Source: a virus. From it: DNA of 64,000 bases. Of this stretch, positions 1 through 9,745 are shown one piece after another. The stretch's first letter is position 1, and every line of letters starts with the position of its first letter. A program made the translations under genes and the position numbers. The notes under the pieces are model-generated. The model did not search any database, was not told the DNA's origin, and saw only the letters and a program-made list of their open reading frames with translations. The stretch spans positions 1 through 64,000 of the IMG/VR virus record IMGVR_UViG_3300025131_008477; one strand, 5' to 3'.

Positions 1-784
1 CAGCAATTATACTACCATTAAATGTATGAGTATCACTTGTAGCATCACCAAATATATTTGAGCCTTCTGTATAAAGTATTGATGAAGTTACAATTGATGA
101 TGTTATTGATGTAGCAGTAAGTGAACCCACAGTTATATCAGGAGTTCCAGCCAGACCAGTAGCTGTTCCAGTTAAAGTTCCAACAATTGAATTACCAGTT
201 ATTGTTCCACTCGCACTTATGTTTCCACTTGCTGTTATGTGACCTGGGGGTCCATCTATAACAACTGTACCAGTTCCAATGGTCTGATGATCACAATACA
301 TAGTACCAGATACATGTAAATGATATGATGGATCATTTGTTCCTATACCAAAATATGAATTTGAAGCTGTATCTTCAGAATACATAATATATGAATCTGC
401 AGATCCACCCAGTGGATCTTTAAAATCACAATGTTTAATAGAGCGGCCATGACTATGAGAAGAATATAATTCAAACGATGCTCCCCCACCGGTTGTTTGT
501 TGTATTTGAAATGAATTTTGATCAAGAGCTGATTTACCGAGAATGAACTCACCCGCTGATAGATTTGATTGTCCTAAAAATAGTAATGGAACTGTATCAG
601 CTGTAGAACCTGTAATCATTAATCCAAATGATGTCGCACTTGGTGGTGTTATTTCTACTGCAGCTCGGATAACACCTCCAAGGAAGCCAGGATAAGGTCC
701 TGGTCCAACTGCTAATGCACTTGCGGTTATTTGATTGAGATTTGCATTACTACCACTAGTAATGACTTTTTTCCAATTTGGCAT
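1..784 (-). CDS. Tail-fibre-like protein, 3' end outside window
   Basis: The reading frame opens with an ATG at 784 and stays open to the left edge, so the C-terminus is missing. Its first residues (MPNWKKVITSGSNANLNQIT) closely match the start of the fibre encoded at 1086-2540, which shows a shared N-terminal attachment segment. Further on it carries the HITASGNISASGTITG module and an NIFGDATSDTHTFNG segment seen in the other fibres of this window. The role inferred is a tail fibre or fibre-tip protein; the part that would contact a receptor is not visible. The family assignment rests on repeat composition and neighbours. Confidence 0.75.
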   Translation of the reverse strand, partial: MPNWKKVITSGSNANLNQITASALAVGPGPYPGFLGGVIRAAVEITPPSATSFGLMITGSTADTVPLLFLGQSNLSAGEFILGKSALDQNSFQIQQTTGGGASFELYSSHSHGRSIKHCDFKDPLGGSADSYIMYSEDTASNSYFGIGTNDPSYHLHVSGTMYCDHQTIGTGTVVIDGPPGHITASGNISASGTITGNSIVGTLTGTATGLAGTPDITVGSLTATSITSSIVTSSILYTEGSNIFGDATSDTHTFNGSIIA

Positions 785-866
785 ATGTCCCTCTAACTAC
801 GGTTGGTTACTACAGAGTGTGTAGCCCACTTCCCATCATCTACCATAGAGATGGGCCAATAATTAC

Positions 867-1070
867 TTATGTTTTTGTTTTTTCTAATTCATGTACTCTA
901 TTATATTCTTCTTGTAAAGAATATGCTATAGTAAACACCGCTTGAACATCTGATCCTGTAAAATCAGTTGATCCAAGTAGTTCCAATAAAAATTGTATTT
1001 GTTCAGTAGTTAGTGGATGATGATGTTCAATACCACCCACTTTAAATCCACCATTAAAATTTACTCCCAA
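867..1070 (-). CDS. Small protein of unknown function between fibre genes
   Basis: This 67-residue protein sits between two fibre genes with short spacers on each side, in the same direction. It has a Gly-rich start, a His cluster (EHHH) near residue 17, then a mostly helical, acidic second half ending in EKTKT. I do not recognise a family. Its position, just ahead of the left-most fibre, suggests a small tail accessory factor such as a fibre chaperone or connector, but nothing in the sequence proves it. Confidence 0.55.
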   Translation of the reverse strand: MGVNFNGGFKVGGIEHHHPLTTEQIQFLLELLGSTDFTGSDVQAVFTIAYSLQEEYNRVHELEKTKT

Positions 1071-1085
1071 TTAAAACCTCTCGTA

Positions 1086-2540
1086 TTAATCTGCTACTCT
1101 TATATAAATTACTCCGTTTGTACCACCATCAGATGTATCATGATCAATCCACATTTCACCAATACCATACTCACCATCAGATGTTGTTGGTGCAGATGTA
1201 GATGATTTTACTGTTGTTACAAATTGTAAAGGAGTAATAGCGTTATCTGCAATTGCTACTGCCTTTGCAACTGACCATCTTTCAGAATCTATATCGTGAT
1301 ATAATGCTGAACCTACATCATTAATTGAACTACTTTGGACAAGAATACCAGCATCTAAATTATTTGCTGCCGAACCAGTTGCTAAAAACATTAATGATTC
1401 TGAAACTGTGAGTTGAACCGTAGCAATAGTTGTAGTTGTACCATTTACAGTTAGGTCACCAGTAACAGTTAGGTTATCATTAACAGTAGTTTGTGAAGTT
1501 GAATGACCAATAGAAACTGCTACACCATTATCATCACCGCCGATTGTGATAGATGAACCATCAATAGTAACTGCTCCACCTGCATCTATATCTACCGTAC
1601 TTGAAGGTGTTAAACTAATTGTTGTCATTCCTGTTTCGGAAACTGCTCCACTACCATCAAAATCTAAAGTTGCTGTATCATCACCAACATTTAATCCAGT
1701 AGAACCAGAAACTTTCATAGTTTGGGTGGCATATAAAACAGCAGTTGTGCCCGCATCAATTGCAATTGCACCTGCGGCATCTACATCAATACCACCAGCA
1801 GAATCAATATTTAAAGCATCTCCATCTGTACCATCAGCATCGATGATAAGTGAATCATTACCAGCTGCTAATGTAAGACCACCTGATTCTGCATCTATTT
1901 TAATTGCATCATCAGCTGTTCCAGAAGTATTTATTAATGATATTTTTTCACTTGCCGCTGTACCGTGTGGTGTGAATACCATTTGAGTAGCTGAAGAAGG
2001 CCCTATTTTTAATGTTTTTGTATTTATTAAATTTGGCGCAATCAACATATCACCTGCAGTTGCATCAATACTAACTGCATCAGTTCCCGTACCGGCAGCT
2101 GTAATAATAACAGATGCATCATGTGCACCCGTATTTTGAATAGTTAAATCATCAGCATCACCATCCGCGGCTACTGTAAGGTTCAATCCAGCGTTAGCCG
2201 AATCAATTGATATTCCCCCAGCAGAGGTATCAAGTGTAATTGCAGCACCAGCATTTACATCTAGTCCCCCAGCATAAACTATCCCACTTGCACTTATTGT
2301 TCCGCTTCCGGTTATATTTCCTTCTACTGTTAAAGTTGTGTCACCACTTCCACTTAATATTAGGGAACCAGTTATTTGTGCATCACCATCAAGAGTTCCA
2401 TCCCATTCGGTTTCCATAGAAGCTGTTTGACTTGAAAGAACATATGGAATATTATTGTCATCGAATATACCACCACTTGAAGTTATTTGGTTTAATGCAG
2501 CATTACTACCACTCGTTATTATCTTTTTCCAATTTGCCAT
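1086..2540 (-). CDS. Tail fibre-like protein, beta-rich repeats
   Basis: The 484-residue product is acidic and rich in Ala, Gly, Asp, Thr and Ser. It starts with MANWKKIITSGSNAALNQIT, the segment shared with the neighbouring partial fibre. The middle is a run of short strands of the type AGAITLDTSAGG and DGDALNIDSAGGIDVDAAG, which look like a repetitive beta-solenoid or trimeric beta-prism shaft. The C-terminal 100 residues (from about GDLTVNGTTTTI) are less repetitive and may form a tip. It most likely forms part of a trimeric tail fibre. There is no catalytic motif and no S74-type autoprotease end. Confidence 0.75.
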   Translation of the reverse strand: MANWKKIITSGSNAALNQITSSGGIFDDNNIPYVLSSQTASMETEWDGTLDGDAQITGSLILSGSGDTTLTVEGNITGSGTISASGIVYAGGLDVNAGAAITLDTSAGGISIDSANAGLNLTVAADGDADDLTIQNTGAHDASVIITAAGTGTDAVSIDATAGDMLIAPNLINTKTLKIGPSSATQMVFTPHGTAASEKISLINTSGTADDAIKIDAESGGLTLAAGNDSLIIDADGTDGDALNIDSAGGIDVDAAGAIAIDAGTTAVLYATQTMKVSGSTGLNVGDDTATLDFDGSGAVSETGMTTISLTPSSTVDIDAGGAVTIDGSSITIGGDDNGVAVSIGHSTSQTTVNDNLTVTGDLTVNGTTTTIATVQLTVSESLMFLATGSAANNLDAGILVQSSSINDVGSALYHDIDSERWSVAKAVAIADNAITPLQFVTTVKSSTSAPTTSDGEYGIGEMWIDHDTSDGGTNGVIYIRVAD

Positions 2541-2606
2541 TTTAATGTCTCCCTACTATGTGTCTATAACCATATATATATACATATATGGAAATTTAAT
2601 TTTTAG

Positions 2607-4187
2607 TTACTTTTTTCCAAGATAAAATTCATCATCATCATCATTATAATAAAATCCACCTGAAACTGCTGTTGGAGTGAATTTAAACCCACCCAACCTT
2701 AATACACCTTCACCATTTACCTTTAATGCATTCAAACTACCAGATTTCAATAAAAAGAAATCATCTGTTGCATTTACAGTGCTTACTTCTAAACTACCTG
2801 AAAATTTTATATTACCACTACCACTAATTGTATTTGTATTTAAATCTAAATTTCCACCCAATTGTGGAGTTGTATCTTCAACAATATTTGATAAATCACC
2901 TCCACCACCTCCACCTGAACCACCAGCAGCTAATGAAGCTGATGTAAATATTCCACCACCAATGGAAGCAGTTAACATTGTTATTGTTCCACTTGCACTT
3001 ATGTTTCCACTTGCGGTTATATCTCCTTGAATATGTAAATCACCACTTGCACTTATGTCGCCTGCTACGGTTAGAGTTTTTGTCGGAGTTAATGTATTTA
3101 TTCCAAATTTTAATCTTGAATCACCTTCACTCCCACTCATTATAGAAAATGTTCCAGTTTGAGAAAGATTATTTGAACCACTTACATTTATGAGAACTGA
3201 ACCATCAGTAGATACTTGTGATGGATAAGCGATATCAGCAATATTATCTAATTGAATGTGTAATGAATGATTTGATGCACTAGCGTATCCACCAATTGCT
3301 ATGGCATTTTTACCTATTGCTTGAGCATAATAACCAAGAGCTATACTTCTTAAAACTGCAGTATCAGAATAAGATCCAATTGCTATTTGTCCATAACCAC
3401 CACCTACAGTTGAAGTTGCAACGTAAGATGCGTCTCCTATCGCAACAGAATAACCACTATAAACCCAAGAGCTCCTTCCAATAGCTACTGAACCATTTCC
3501 TTCAATAGTAGTACTCTGACCACCGATGGCTACACCTTGTATACCAGTAACAGTTGTACCAGAACCAATAACAACATTTTTGTATGAACTAGCTGATGCT
3601 TCATATCCTATAACTACTGAACTATTATTATCATTTCCACCAAGATAATTTACAGCATCATAACCAATGGTTACTCTTGACATTGATATTGAATTGATAG
3701 ATAAATTACCACTTGCACTTATGTTTCCACTTGCGGTTATGTGACCAGTTACACTTAACCCACTACCATCAAAAGTTAAATTTGCTTCACTATTAACAGT
3801 AGAAGAATCTACTGAAGTTAGTACTCTATTATTACTAGCATTTGTATATGAAGAAATTGCAGCAGAAGATAATCCTGTTAATCCACTACCATCACCAGTA
3901 AATGAAGAAGCCGATATGTAACCACTTGAACTTATATTTCCACTTGCGGTTATGTTTCCTATGAATGTATGAGAATCATCTATTGTATTACCAAATGCAG
4001 TTGAACCAGATGATGTATTTACTATACTTTCAGACGTTATATATGAATGAGCAGTTAAAGTTCCACCTATAGTTAGATTATCGACTTTATTTCCAATTAA
4101 ATCGTATAGATGACCTTCACTACCAGTCTTCTGTAACAGATTTTGAAATGTATCTGATATATTTTTATTAGTTAAGTCGAATGACAT
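2607..4187 (-). CDS. Tail fibre with YadA-like head repeats
   Basis: The 526-residue protein combines ISASG fibre modules with a central array (about residues 160-320) of repeats such as GVAIGGQS, SVAIGRSS, SVAIGDAS and SIALGYYA. These are the left-handed beta-roll repeats of YadA-type trimeric adhesin heads. A second ISASG/TLTVAGDIS module follows, then a Gly run (GGSGGGGGG) that could act as a hinge, and an acidic end (YYNDDDDEFYLGKK). The architecture indicates a trimeric receptor-binding fibre, as inferred from known adhesin heads. It lies between other fibre genes and a 183-residue unknown. Confidence 0.8.
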   Translation of the reverse strand: MSFDLTNKNISDTFQNLLQKTGSEGHLYDLIGNKVDNLTIGGTLTAHSYITSESIVNTSSGSTAFGNTIDDSHTFIGNITASGNISSSGYISASSFTGDGSGLTGLSSAAISSYTNASNNRVLTSVDSSTVNSEANLTFDGSGLSVTGHITASGNISASGNLSINSISMSRVTIGYDAVNYLGGNDNNSSVVIGYEASASSYKNVVIGSGTTVTGIQGVAIGGQSTTIEGNGSVAIGRSSWVYSGYSVAIGDASYVATSTVGGGYGQIAIGSYSDTAVLRSIALGYYAQAIGKNAIAIGGYASASNHSLHIQLDNIADIAYPSQVSTDGSVLINVSGSNNLSQTGTFSIMSGSEGDSRLKFGINTLTPTKTLTVAGDISASGDLHIQGDITASGNISASGTITMLTASIGGGIFTSASLAAGGSGGGGGGDLSNIVEDTTPQLGGNLDLNTNTISGSGNIKFSGSLEVSTVNATDDFFLLKSGSLNALKVNGEGVLRLGGFKFTPTAVSGGFYYNDDDDEFYLGKK

Positions 4188-4198
4188 ATATTATAACC

Positions 4199-4750
4199 CT
4201 ATTTTTTAGACAATTTCTGTATAACTTCTTTTATAAAATTCTTTGCTCCCTGTTTATAACCCGTCTTAGTTGCATAGTTTTTAAGTATAGGTAACATTTT
4301 CTTTTTTTCTTCATAAATTGTAGATACACTAACACCTTGTTTATGTAAAGTATCTACCATTTTTTTAACTGGATCAAATGGATGTTTTACTTCTTTTACA
4401 ACCATTTTGGGTTTAGAACTTTTTACTAAAGGTTTACTTTGTTGTTTAACCTCTACTTTAATTTTCTTTGCAGTATCTACTTCAAAGTCAGATTCCCAAG
4501 GTAGAAAATAAGTATCTTCTGCTATAACCTCTAACTTCATTGTTCCTTTGGTATCTTCACCCAATAAACCACGAAGTTTTTTAATTGGAACTTTACAGTT
4601 TCCATCTTTATCAATTGTTCCTTCGAACATTAATTTTAAATCTTGTGTTTCAACAATTATTCTTGAATTTGCTTTTGTTAACGAAGCACCTTCTAAATGA
4701 ATTTGACATTCAAAAATTTCCTGTTTATCTGTATATAGTTTATAAGACAT
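4199..4750 (-). CDS. Unknown structural-region protein, basic C-terminus
   Basis: This 183-residue protein has two halves. Residues 1-95 alternate strands (CQIHLEGASL, GTIDKDGNCKVPIKKLRG) like a small beta-sandwich, and residues 100-183 are Lys-rich and helical (KMVVKEVKHPFDPVKKMVDT). It overlaps the upstream gene by 11 bases, so the two are probably translationally coupled. I recognise no family. Location within the fibre block suggests a virion or assembly protein. The Lys-rich half could bind nucleic acid or an acidic fibre, which is speculation. Confidence 0.6.
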   Translation of the reverse strand: MSYKLYTDKQEIFECQIHLEGASLTKANSRIIVETQDLKLMFEGTIDKDGNCKVPIKKLRGLLGEDTKGTMKLEVIAEDTYFLPWESDFEVDTAKKIKVEVKQQSKPLVKSSKPKMVVKEVKHPFDPVKKMVDTLHKQGVSVSTIYEEKKKMLPILKNYATKTGYKQGAKNFIKEVIQKLSKK

Positions 4751-5129
4751 TTGTATTCTCCACTCTCATTTTTCCCAACACCTCTTTAATTACTAATTCG
4801 GCATCTTCAAGTTTAATTTGTATATCCCCTACTTCCTTTTCTTCATCATAAACCTTTTCACCCTTTACTCTACAAATAAGACGAATAAGTTTCTTTTTCT
4901 TTTCATCATCAAGTTGATGAAGTCTTGCTTCTCTTGCTCTTCTATTACCAGTTCCAAGACCATCAGCAATTTCAATAACAAAATTTACATCACCCCAAGT
5001 ATATGGATTACTCCCCCAAACAATATTAGTATTATCTGGTGTACTCTGAGCACTACCATCGGATGGTTTAATAATATCACCATCCCATTGTATTGGTAAA
5101 TTCTCTAAATTTTTATGCTTTTTAGCCAT
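4740..5129 (-). CDS. Unknown protein coupled to the following gene
   Basis: A 129-residue protein with a Trp/Gly/Asn-rich first half (PIQWDGDIIKPS, WGSNPYTWGDV) and a charged helical second half containing LHQLDDEKKKKLIRLICRVKG. The gene begins after an 89-base spacer that carries a TATTTATA box 18 bases before the ATG, and it overlaps the next gene. No family is recognised. The promoter-like box and its place at the head of a small two-gene group suggest it is expressed late with the structural genes. Confidence 0.6.
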   Translation of the reverse strand: MAKKHKNLENLPIQWDGDIIKPSDGSAQSTPDNTNIVWGSNPYTWGDVNFVIEIADGLGTGNRRAREARLHQLDDEKKKKLIRLICRVKGEKVYDEEKEVGDIQIKLEDAELVIKEVLGKMRVENTNVL

Positions 5130-5146
5130 ATATAGTATTATTCATC

Positions 5147-5154
5147 TATAAATA
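5147..5154 (-). promoter_or_regulatory. Candidate late promoter box TATTTATA
   Basis: On the coding strand this reads ATATTTATAG, 18 bases before the ATG at 5129. It is one of about ten copies of the same box placed just upstream of minus-strand genes in the window. The promoter role is inferred from that recurrence and from the presence of a gp55-like sigma factor. Confidence 0.5.
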
Positions 5155-5218
5155 TATTGTTTTATTGTTTTTCTAACTTTTCTATTATTTTATGTAAAAA
5201 TATACATTTCGTATTTTT

Positions 5219-5806
5219 CTACATACCAATTACTTCGGAAATATCAGCTGTTGCAAAACCACTTACTGTTGAAATATCACCACTATCTATACCAACAACA
5301 TCATTTCCGTAACCACTAACCACGGCTGTATAATCCACCACCAATGACATATAGTATATAAATGAATCATTCGGATCATAAGATAGATATGCATTTATGG
5401 TGGCACTATTAATTGTAGCATCATCTGGAAAAGTTGGATCGTCTATATTAAATAGTTGAGTCGCAATGCCTGGACCAACACCGGATTTCATTCCTATTTC
5501 TAGACTGGTTATTAAATCTTTTGTTAAAGTTGGACATCCACTAAAATTATCACTATTAATTTCTCTAGTAAAATCTTCTGGTGAATCAGTAACTCCTTCG
5601 TTTCCTGGTTCTATATCCTCATCATAAATAGTTGTTCCATCAATTCTAATTGCCCACCATTGAGCGAATTCTACCCAATTATATCCATTGTATACATAAG
5701 TACCATCATTACCATCATTTACAAGTGCAAACCTACTTGAACCCCCACTAAGTTGATATTGATTGGTAGTTCCATCAGCGTTTGGATTTAAGGTTTCTGT
5801 TGCCAT
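5219..5806 (-). CDS. Putative tail/adhesion protein
   Basis: The 195-residue product is Gly/Thr/Ser/Asp-rich with aromatic patches (YVYNGYNWVEFAQWW) typical of small beta-sandwich surface proteins. It has only one Cys and no signal peptide or membrane segment. It follows the 163-residue protein at 5826-6317 in the same direction within the fibre block, so a structural role such as a fibre tip or decoration is likely. No specific family is recognised. Confidence 0.6.
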   Translation of the reverse strand: MATETLNPNADGTTNQYQLSGGSSRFALVNDGNDGTYVYNGYNWVEFAQWWAIRIDGTTIYDEDIEPGNEGVTDSPEDFTREINSDNFSGCPTLTKDLITSLEIGMKSGVGPGIATQLFNIDDPTFPDDATINSATINAYLSYDPNDSFIYYMSLVVDYTAVVSGYGNDVVGIDSGDISTVSGFATADISEVIGM

Positions 5807-5825
5807 TTAATCTATATCCATCATT

Positions 5826-6317
5826 TTATGTCCGAAGCTCAACACCAAATTGTGTTCCTGAACCAATATCAGATACACCACCTGTAAATGTATAAGCAAG
5901 TATTTCCATACTACGACTACCAGTTGCATGCCAATGTCTATAGTTTGTAGTAACTACTAATTTACCACTTTCAATAGTACCGCCAGTAACTGTCTGACCC
6001 CAACCAGTTATTGTCCATTGGAGATTAGCATCCATGTCATCTCCAGGAACATCACTATAAGACCATGCAGGTAGACCACCAGATGCACTAATTGTTAATA
6101 CATAATATTCTGGATCCATCCAGTTATGAACAACACCCTTACCATAATGATTAAATTCATCTACTTCATCATTATCAATACCATTCTGATATTCTAAATT
6201 AAATTGAAATGTATTATCAATTGCATATCCCCTTATATCCTGATAAGAAGATTTCAAATTACCAAGACCAAAACCTGTACTGGCAACGTAGTGTTCATTA
6301 TCTCTAATCGTTGACAT
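5826..6317 (-). CDS. Putative tail/adhesion protein, coupled to the long fibre gene
   Basis: I place the start at the ATG at 6317 (MSTIRDNEHYV). It overlaps the stop codon of the 1139-residue fibre gene as TAATG and has AAGG about nine bases upstream; an upstream in-frame ATG at 6335 lies inside the fibre gene and is less likely. The 163-residue protein is beta-rich and aromatic (VHNWMDPEYYVLTISASGG). Tight coupling suggests it works with the fibre, perhaps as a tip or assembly factor. No family is recognised. Confidence 0.6.
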   Translation of the reverse strand: MSTIRDNEHYVASTGFGLGNLKSSYQDIRGYAIDNTFQFNLEYQNGIDNDEVDEFNHYGKGVVHNWMDPEYYVLTISASGGLPAWSYSDVPGDDMDANLQWTITGWGQTVTGGTIESGKLVVTTNYRHWHATGSRSMEILAYTFTGGVSDIGSGTQFGVELRT

Positions 6318-9300
6318 TATGCTACCTTCACCCAAGTATTATCTGGATTGAAATAAATAGTATCACTACCATAATTCCACCCAACTACTCTTCCTATATG
6401 ACCGGATGTTGCAGATTTTGCATTTGACGCAGAACCAGGTGTTTCTAAATATAATGCACAACCATTGTCTCCACCAGGGTCATATCCTATATTTGCCATT
6501 CCTCTTAATAACATTCCATCTGATGTTGAATTTGTTCCTGCTGCTAAACCTAATGAAGATGAAGCATTTCCAAGTGAACCAGAATGAGCTAATACCCAAC
6601 CAGAACCAGTATGAGCATATATAGCACCAGCCACAGTTGTAGTATTTCCAAATTTAACAATATCACCTTGTACATTTCCAGTAGATGATATTGATGATGT
6701 TTCATATAATAATTGTGGTGTTGCGTATATGTTACCACTTGCACTTATGTCGCCTTGTACGGTTAGTTTTTTTGTTGGGGTTGCTGTTCCAATTCCAATA
6801 CGACTATTACCAGCATCACCATATAAAAGTTCATTTTCACTACTATCATATAAATTAAAATTTGCATCTACCTCACCAGGATTAATATCAAATGAATCAC
6901 CAGCTTCCATACTAAATTGGTGGCCACCACTACTGAGCTGATAAATAACATTACTTGCATTATCAGCTGATAGTGAATCGAGTGATATATCAACAATATT
7001 TGTAATATTAGTTCCATCATCACCAACGATATTTCCGTTAGCATTAATATCACCAGTTACTGTTAAATCATCGTCTATTTGTACATCATCCGAAGAATGA
7101 AAATGTTCTGCAGTTATTGTTCCACTTGCACTTATGTTTCCACTTGCGGTTATGTTTGTTAGATTTAAATCACTACTTGCACTTATGTCTCCTTTTACGA
7201 TTAGTTTTCTCGATGGAGATGTTACAAGCTTCATATATTCTGTTGTAGTATCATCTGCTTCATGAAATAATAATTCACCATTAGTATATTGACCTACACC
7301 TATTCCATTGGAATCATCGTTGCCAAATTGAATCATTTTACTTTGACTTATCCATAAGGTGCTAGTTGGATACATCCCCCCAACATACAAATCACCACTT
7401 GCACTTATGTCGCCTGCTACGGTTAGGGTTTTTGTTGGAGCTTGTGTATGAATACCCACATAATTAGTATCACTGCCTGAAATAATTAGATTATCACTAT
7501 TTGCTGGCATTCCCATACGCCACATATTAGATCCACTTTCTCTAAATAACCACTCCGCTGCACCCGTGCCACTATATCTATCTAAATATACTTGTGCATC
7601 TTTTTTGGTACTATTGGATGCTCTTAAAGATAAACGAGCCTGTCTTGAAGTATCACCTTGAATTTCAACTATTGAAATACCATCTCTAGCCCAACCTGGT
7701 TGTGGATTTATTACAGCATAACCATCTAAATACAAATCACCACTTGCACTTATGTCGCCTTTTACAGTTAAGGTTTTTGTTGGGGTGGTTGTATTAATAC
7801 CTATTAATGGTTCTACTAAATAAGAACCAGTTATAGTCAGAGCTATACCACCCCAGGCCTGAGATAAAATTATTTTTTTTGCTGTTACTGAGTTTCCAAT
7901 TATCAAGCGATCACTACTGTCATATTGCAATTGGGCTGAAGCGTCTACGTGTGAACCTCCGGTCCATGAAAGTGTTGAATCGTTTTTTAAATACAAATTA
8001 CCACTTGCACTTATGTCACCTTGTACGGTTAGTTCTACTGCAGAAGATGGGTGTACGGTTCCAACTGGAGCTTGAGTTGTTCCCGGAGGACCAATAACTG
8101 AAGCAGAAGAATATGTTATACCACTCGCACTTATGTCACCTTCTACGGTTAGTTCATGTGGTGGTTTTTGTGTGTCTCCACCAACAGCCATTTTTCCGGA
8201 ATATACATTAAATATAAATCTGGTTTTGGAACCAGAATTAAAGAAAATATAATCCAGTGCTTCACTACCCCCAGCGGATGCTGCAATCCGAGTTAGATTT
8301 ACATCTCCCCCAAGACCAGTCCACCCAACACTATTCGTAGTTCCAAGTCTAATCCCACCTGATTTGACTATTTTACTACTGGATATGTCTCCTTCTATAT
8401 CTAAATCACCACTTGCACTTATGTCGCCTGCTACGGTTAGTTCCATACCCGGAGCTGGTGTTACAGAACCATCTCCACCATGAATAACTGATTGTGAAGA
8501 ATAATTTACACCACTTGCACTTATGTCACCTTGTACGGTTAGGGTTTTTCCACTTGAATATGAACTACCAACGCCTTTTGGTATACCAAATGAAGCTGTT
8601 AGAAAACTTCCACTCGGAGCTATAATTTCATTCTCTGCTATAATGTCACCACTTGCACTTATGTCGCCTTTTACAGTTAAGGTTTTTGTTGGATCTGATG
8701 TTAATATTCCTATTTTTTCATTTGAACCAGATACAAAAAATAAATGATCATTTGTATCACCATCAACTCTAAAATCAAACGGTCTATTTTGAGTATTAAT
8801 TTGTACCATAAAAGGAGTAATTCCCAACTTTGGGAAGTCTCTAGATAATGGATTAGAATCACCCTCTGTTGAAACATAAAATCCTAAATTATTATTAGTG
8901 ACATCATATGAATTATTATTAAATTCTATAGATAAATTAGTTGATGAATCTGCGTCTCTAATTTCATCTGTTGATATATATCCAGCCATCAATGATTCAG
9001 TAATGTAATTATAAGACAATCTGTTGACATCCAAATTATTAACACCACTTATATTAAAAGTAATAGATTTTGAAGCACTAATCTGATATTCATCCAACTC
9101 ATCATTATACCCAATTAATAAATCATTTCTCGGAGCTATTGATGCTGAAGTTAATTGAAACTTAATATATCTATCACTTTCTCTGTCTATTTTAAATGGT
9201 AAATCAGATGTAACTGTACCTATATTAGATAATGCCATATTATTTACAACATTTAATGATTCTGCTACAACATCTCCCCTAAAATAATGTCTTTCAGAAC

Positions 9301-9736
9301 CACTAACCAATCTAAACTCATCTGTAAAATACCACAAATCCTCCGCTAATCCAAGTGATGTACAAACCTTTTCACCAAAAAACTTAAATCTTCTTAATTT
9401 ATCAGAACCGGTTATTCCATTTGTAATAAATTGTATAGAACCAGTATCCGTTCCATCATTGAGACTGGAAGAAAGATACATATCATTTTTAAATGTTTTA
9501 TTTACATTAAATTGGTCAGCTGAAGAAGAAAATATAAATGCATTTTGAAAGGAACAAGAAATTGAACCAGTTATTCTATTCCAAACTTGTGATGACGACA
9601 TTGCATAATTAGAAAAATTATCACTATTAAATAATGATTGACTAATTGAGGCAGTATTTTGGTTTTCACACGCAATGTATGAAAATTGTTTACCACCAAC
9701 TGTTTCTTCTAAAATTCTTAAACCATATTTTGCCAT
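6317..9736 (-). CDS. Long modular tail fibre (1139 residues)
   Basis: The N-terminal about 330 residues (MAKYGLRILEETVGGKQFSY onward) are non-repetitive and probably form the attachment domain. The rest holds about ten modules in which a KTLTVKGDISASGD-type linker alternates with 40-100 residue beta-rich blocks, each ending in a phrase such as IGINTTTPT or VGIHTQAPT. This is the layout of a long trimeric fibre shaft with knobs. The DNA for the linkers is nearly identical between copies (see repeat entry). The C-terminus (FNPDNTWVKVA) lacks the autoproteolytic S74 chaperone motif. Confidence 0.8.
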   Translation of the reverse strand: MAKYGLRILEETVGGKQFSYIACENQNTASISQSLFNSDNFSNYAMSSSQVWNRITGSISCSFQNAFIFSSSADQFNVNKTFKNDMYLSSSLNDGTDTGSIQFITNGITGSDKLRRFKFFGEKVCTSLGLAEDLWYFTDEFRLVSGSERHYFRGDVVAESLNVVNNMALSNIGTVTSDLPFKIDRESDRYIKFQLTSASIAPRNDLLIGYNDELDEYQISASKSITFNISGVNNLDVNRLSYNYITESLMAGYISTDEIRDADSSTNLSIEFNNNSYDVTNNNLGFYVSTEGDSNPLSRDFPKLGITPFMVQINTQNRPFDFRVDGDTNDHLFFVSGSNEKIGILTSDPTKTLTVKGDISASGDIIAENEIIAPSGSFLTASFGIPKGVGSSYSSGKTLTVQGDISASGVNYSSQSVIHGGDGSVTPAPGMELTVAGDISASGDLDIEGDISSSKIVKSGGIRLGTTNSVGWTGLGGDVNLTRIAASAGGSEALDYIFFNSGSKTRFIFNVYSGKMAVGGDTQKPPHELTVEGDISASGITYSSASVIGPPGTTQAPVGTVHPSSAVELTVQGDISASGNLYLKNDSTLSWTGGSHVDASAQLQYDSSDRLIIGNSVTAKKIILSQAWGGIALTITGSYLVEPLIGINTTTPTKTLTVKGDISASGDLYLDGYAVINPQPGWARDGISIVEIQGDTSRQARLSLRASNSTKKDAQVYLDRYSGTGAAEWLFRESGSNMWRMGMPANSDNLIISGSDTNYVGIHTQAPTKTLTVAGDISASGDLYVGGMYPTSTLWISQSKMIQFGNDDSNGIGVGQYTNGELLFHEADDTTTEYMKLVTSPSRKLIVKGDISASSDLNLTNITASGNISASGTITAEHFHSSDDVQIDDDLTVTGDINANGNIVGDDGTNITNIVDISLDSLSADNASNVIYQLSSGGHQFSMEAGDSFDINPGEVDANFNLYDSSENELLYGDAGNSRIGIGTATPTKKLTVQGDISASGNIYATPQLLYETSSISSTGNVQGDIVKFGNTTTVAGAIYAHTGSGWVLAHSGSLGNASSSLGLAAGTNSTSDGMLLRGMANIGYDPGGDNGCALYLETPGSASNAKSATSGHIGRVVGWNYGSDTIYFNPDNTWVKVA
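6725..8696 (-). repeat. Dispersed DNA repeats encoding the GDISASG linker
   Basis: The plus-strand word CCACTTGCACTTATGTCGCC or a near copy, followed by an ACGGTTAG segment, occurs at about 6736, 7171, 7390, 7738, 8003, 8121, 8407, 8511 and 8650. The same word recurs in other fibre genes at about 210, 3000, 3045, 3710, 39173, 39460 and 40190. Codon-level identity far exceeds what protein conservation needs. This suggests recent duplication or recombination between modules. Confidence 0.75.
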
Positions 9737-9745
9737 AAAAAATTC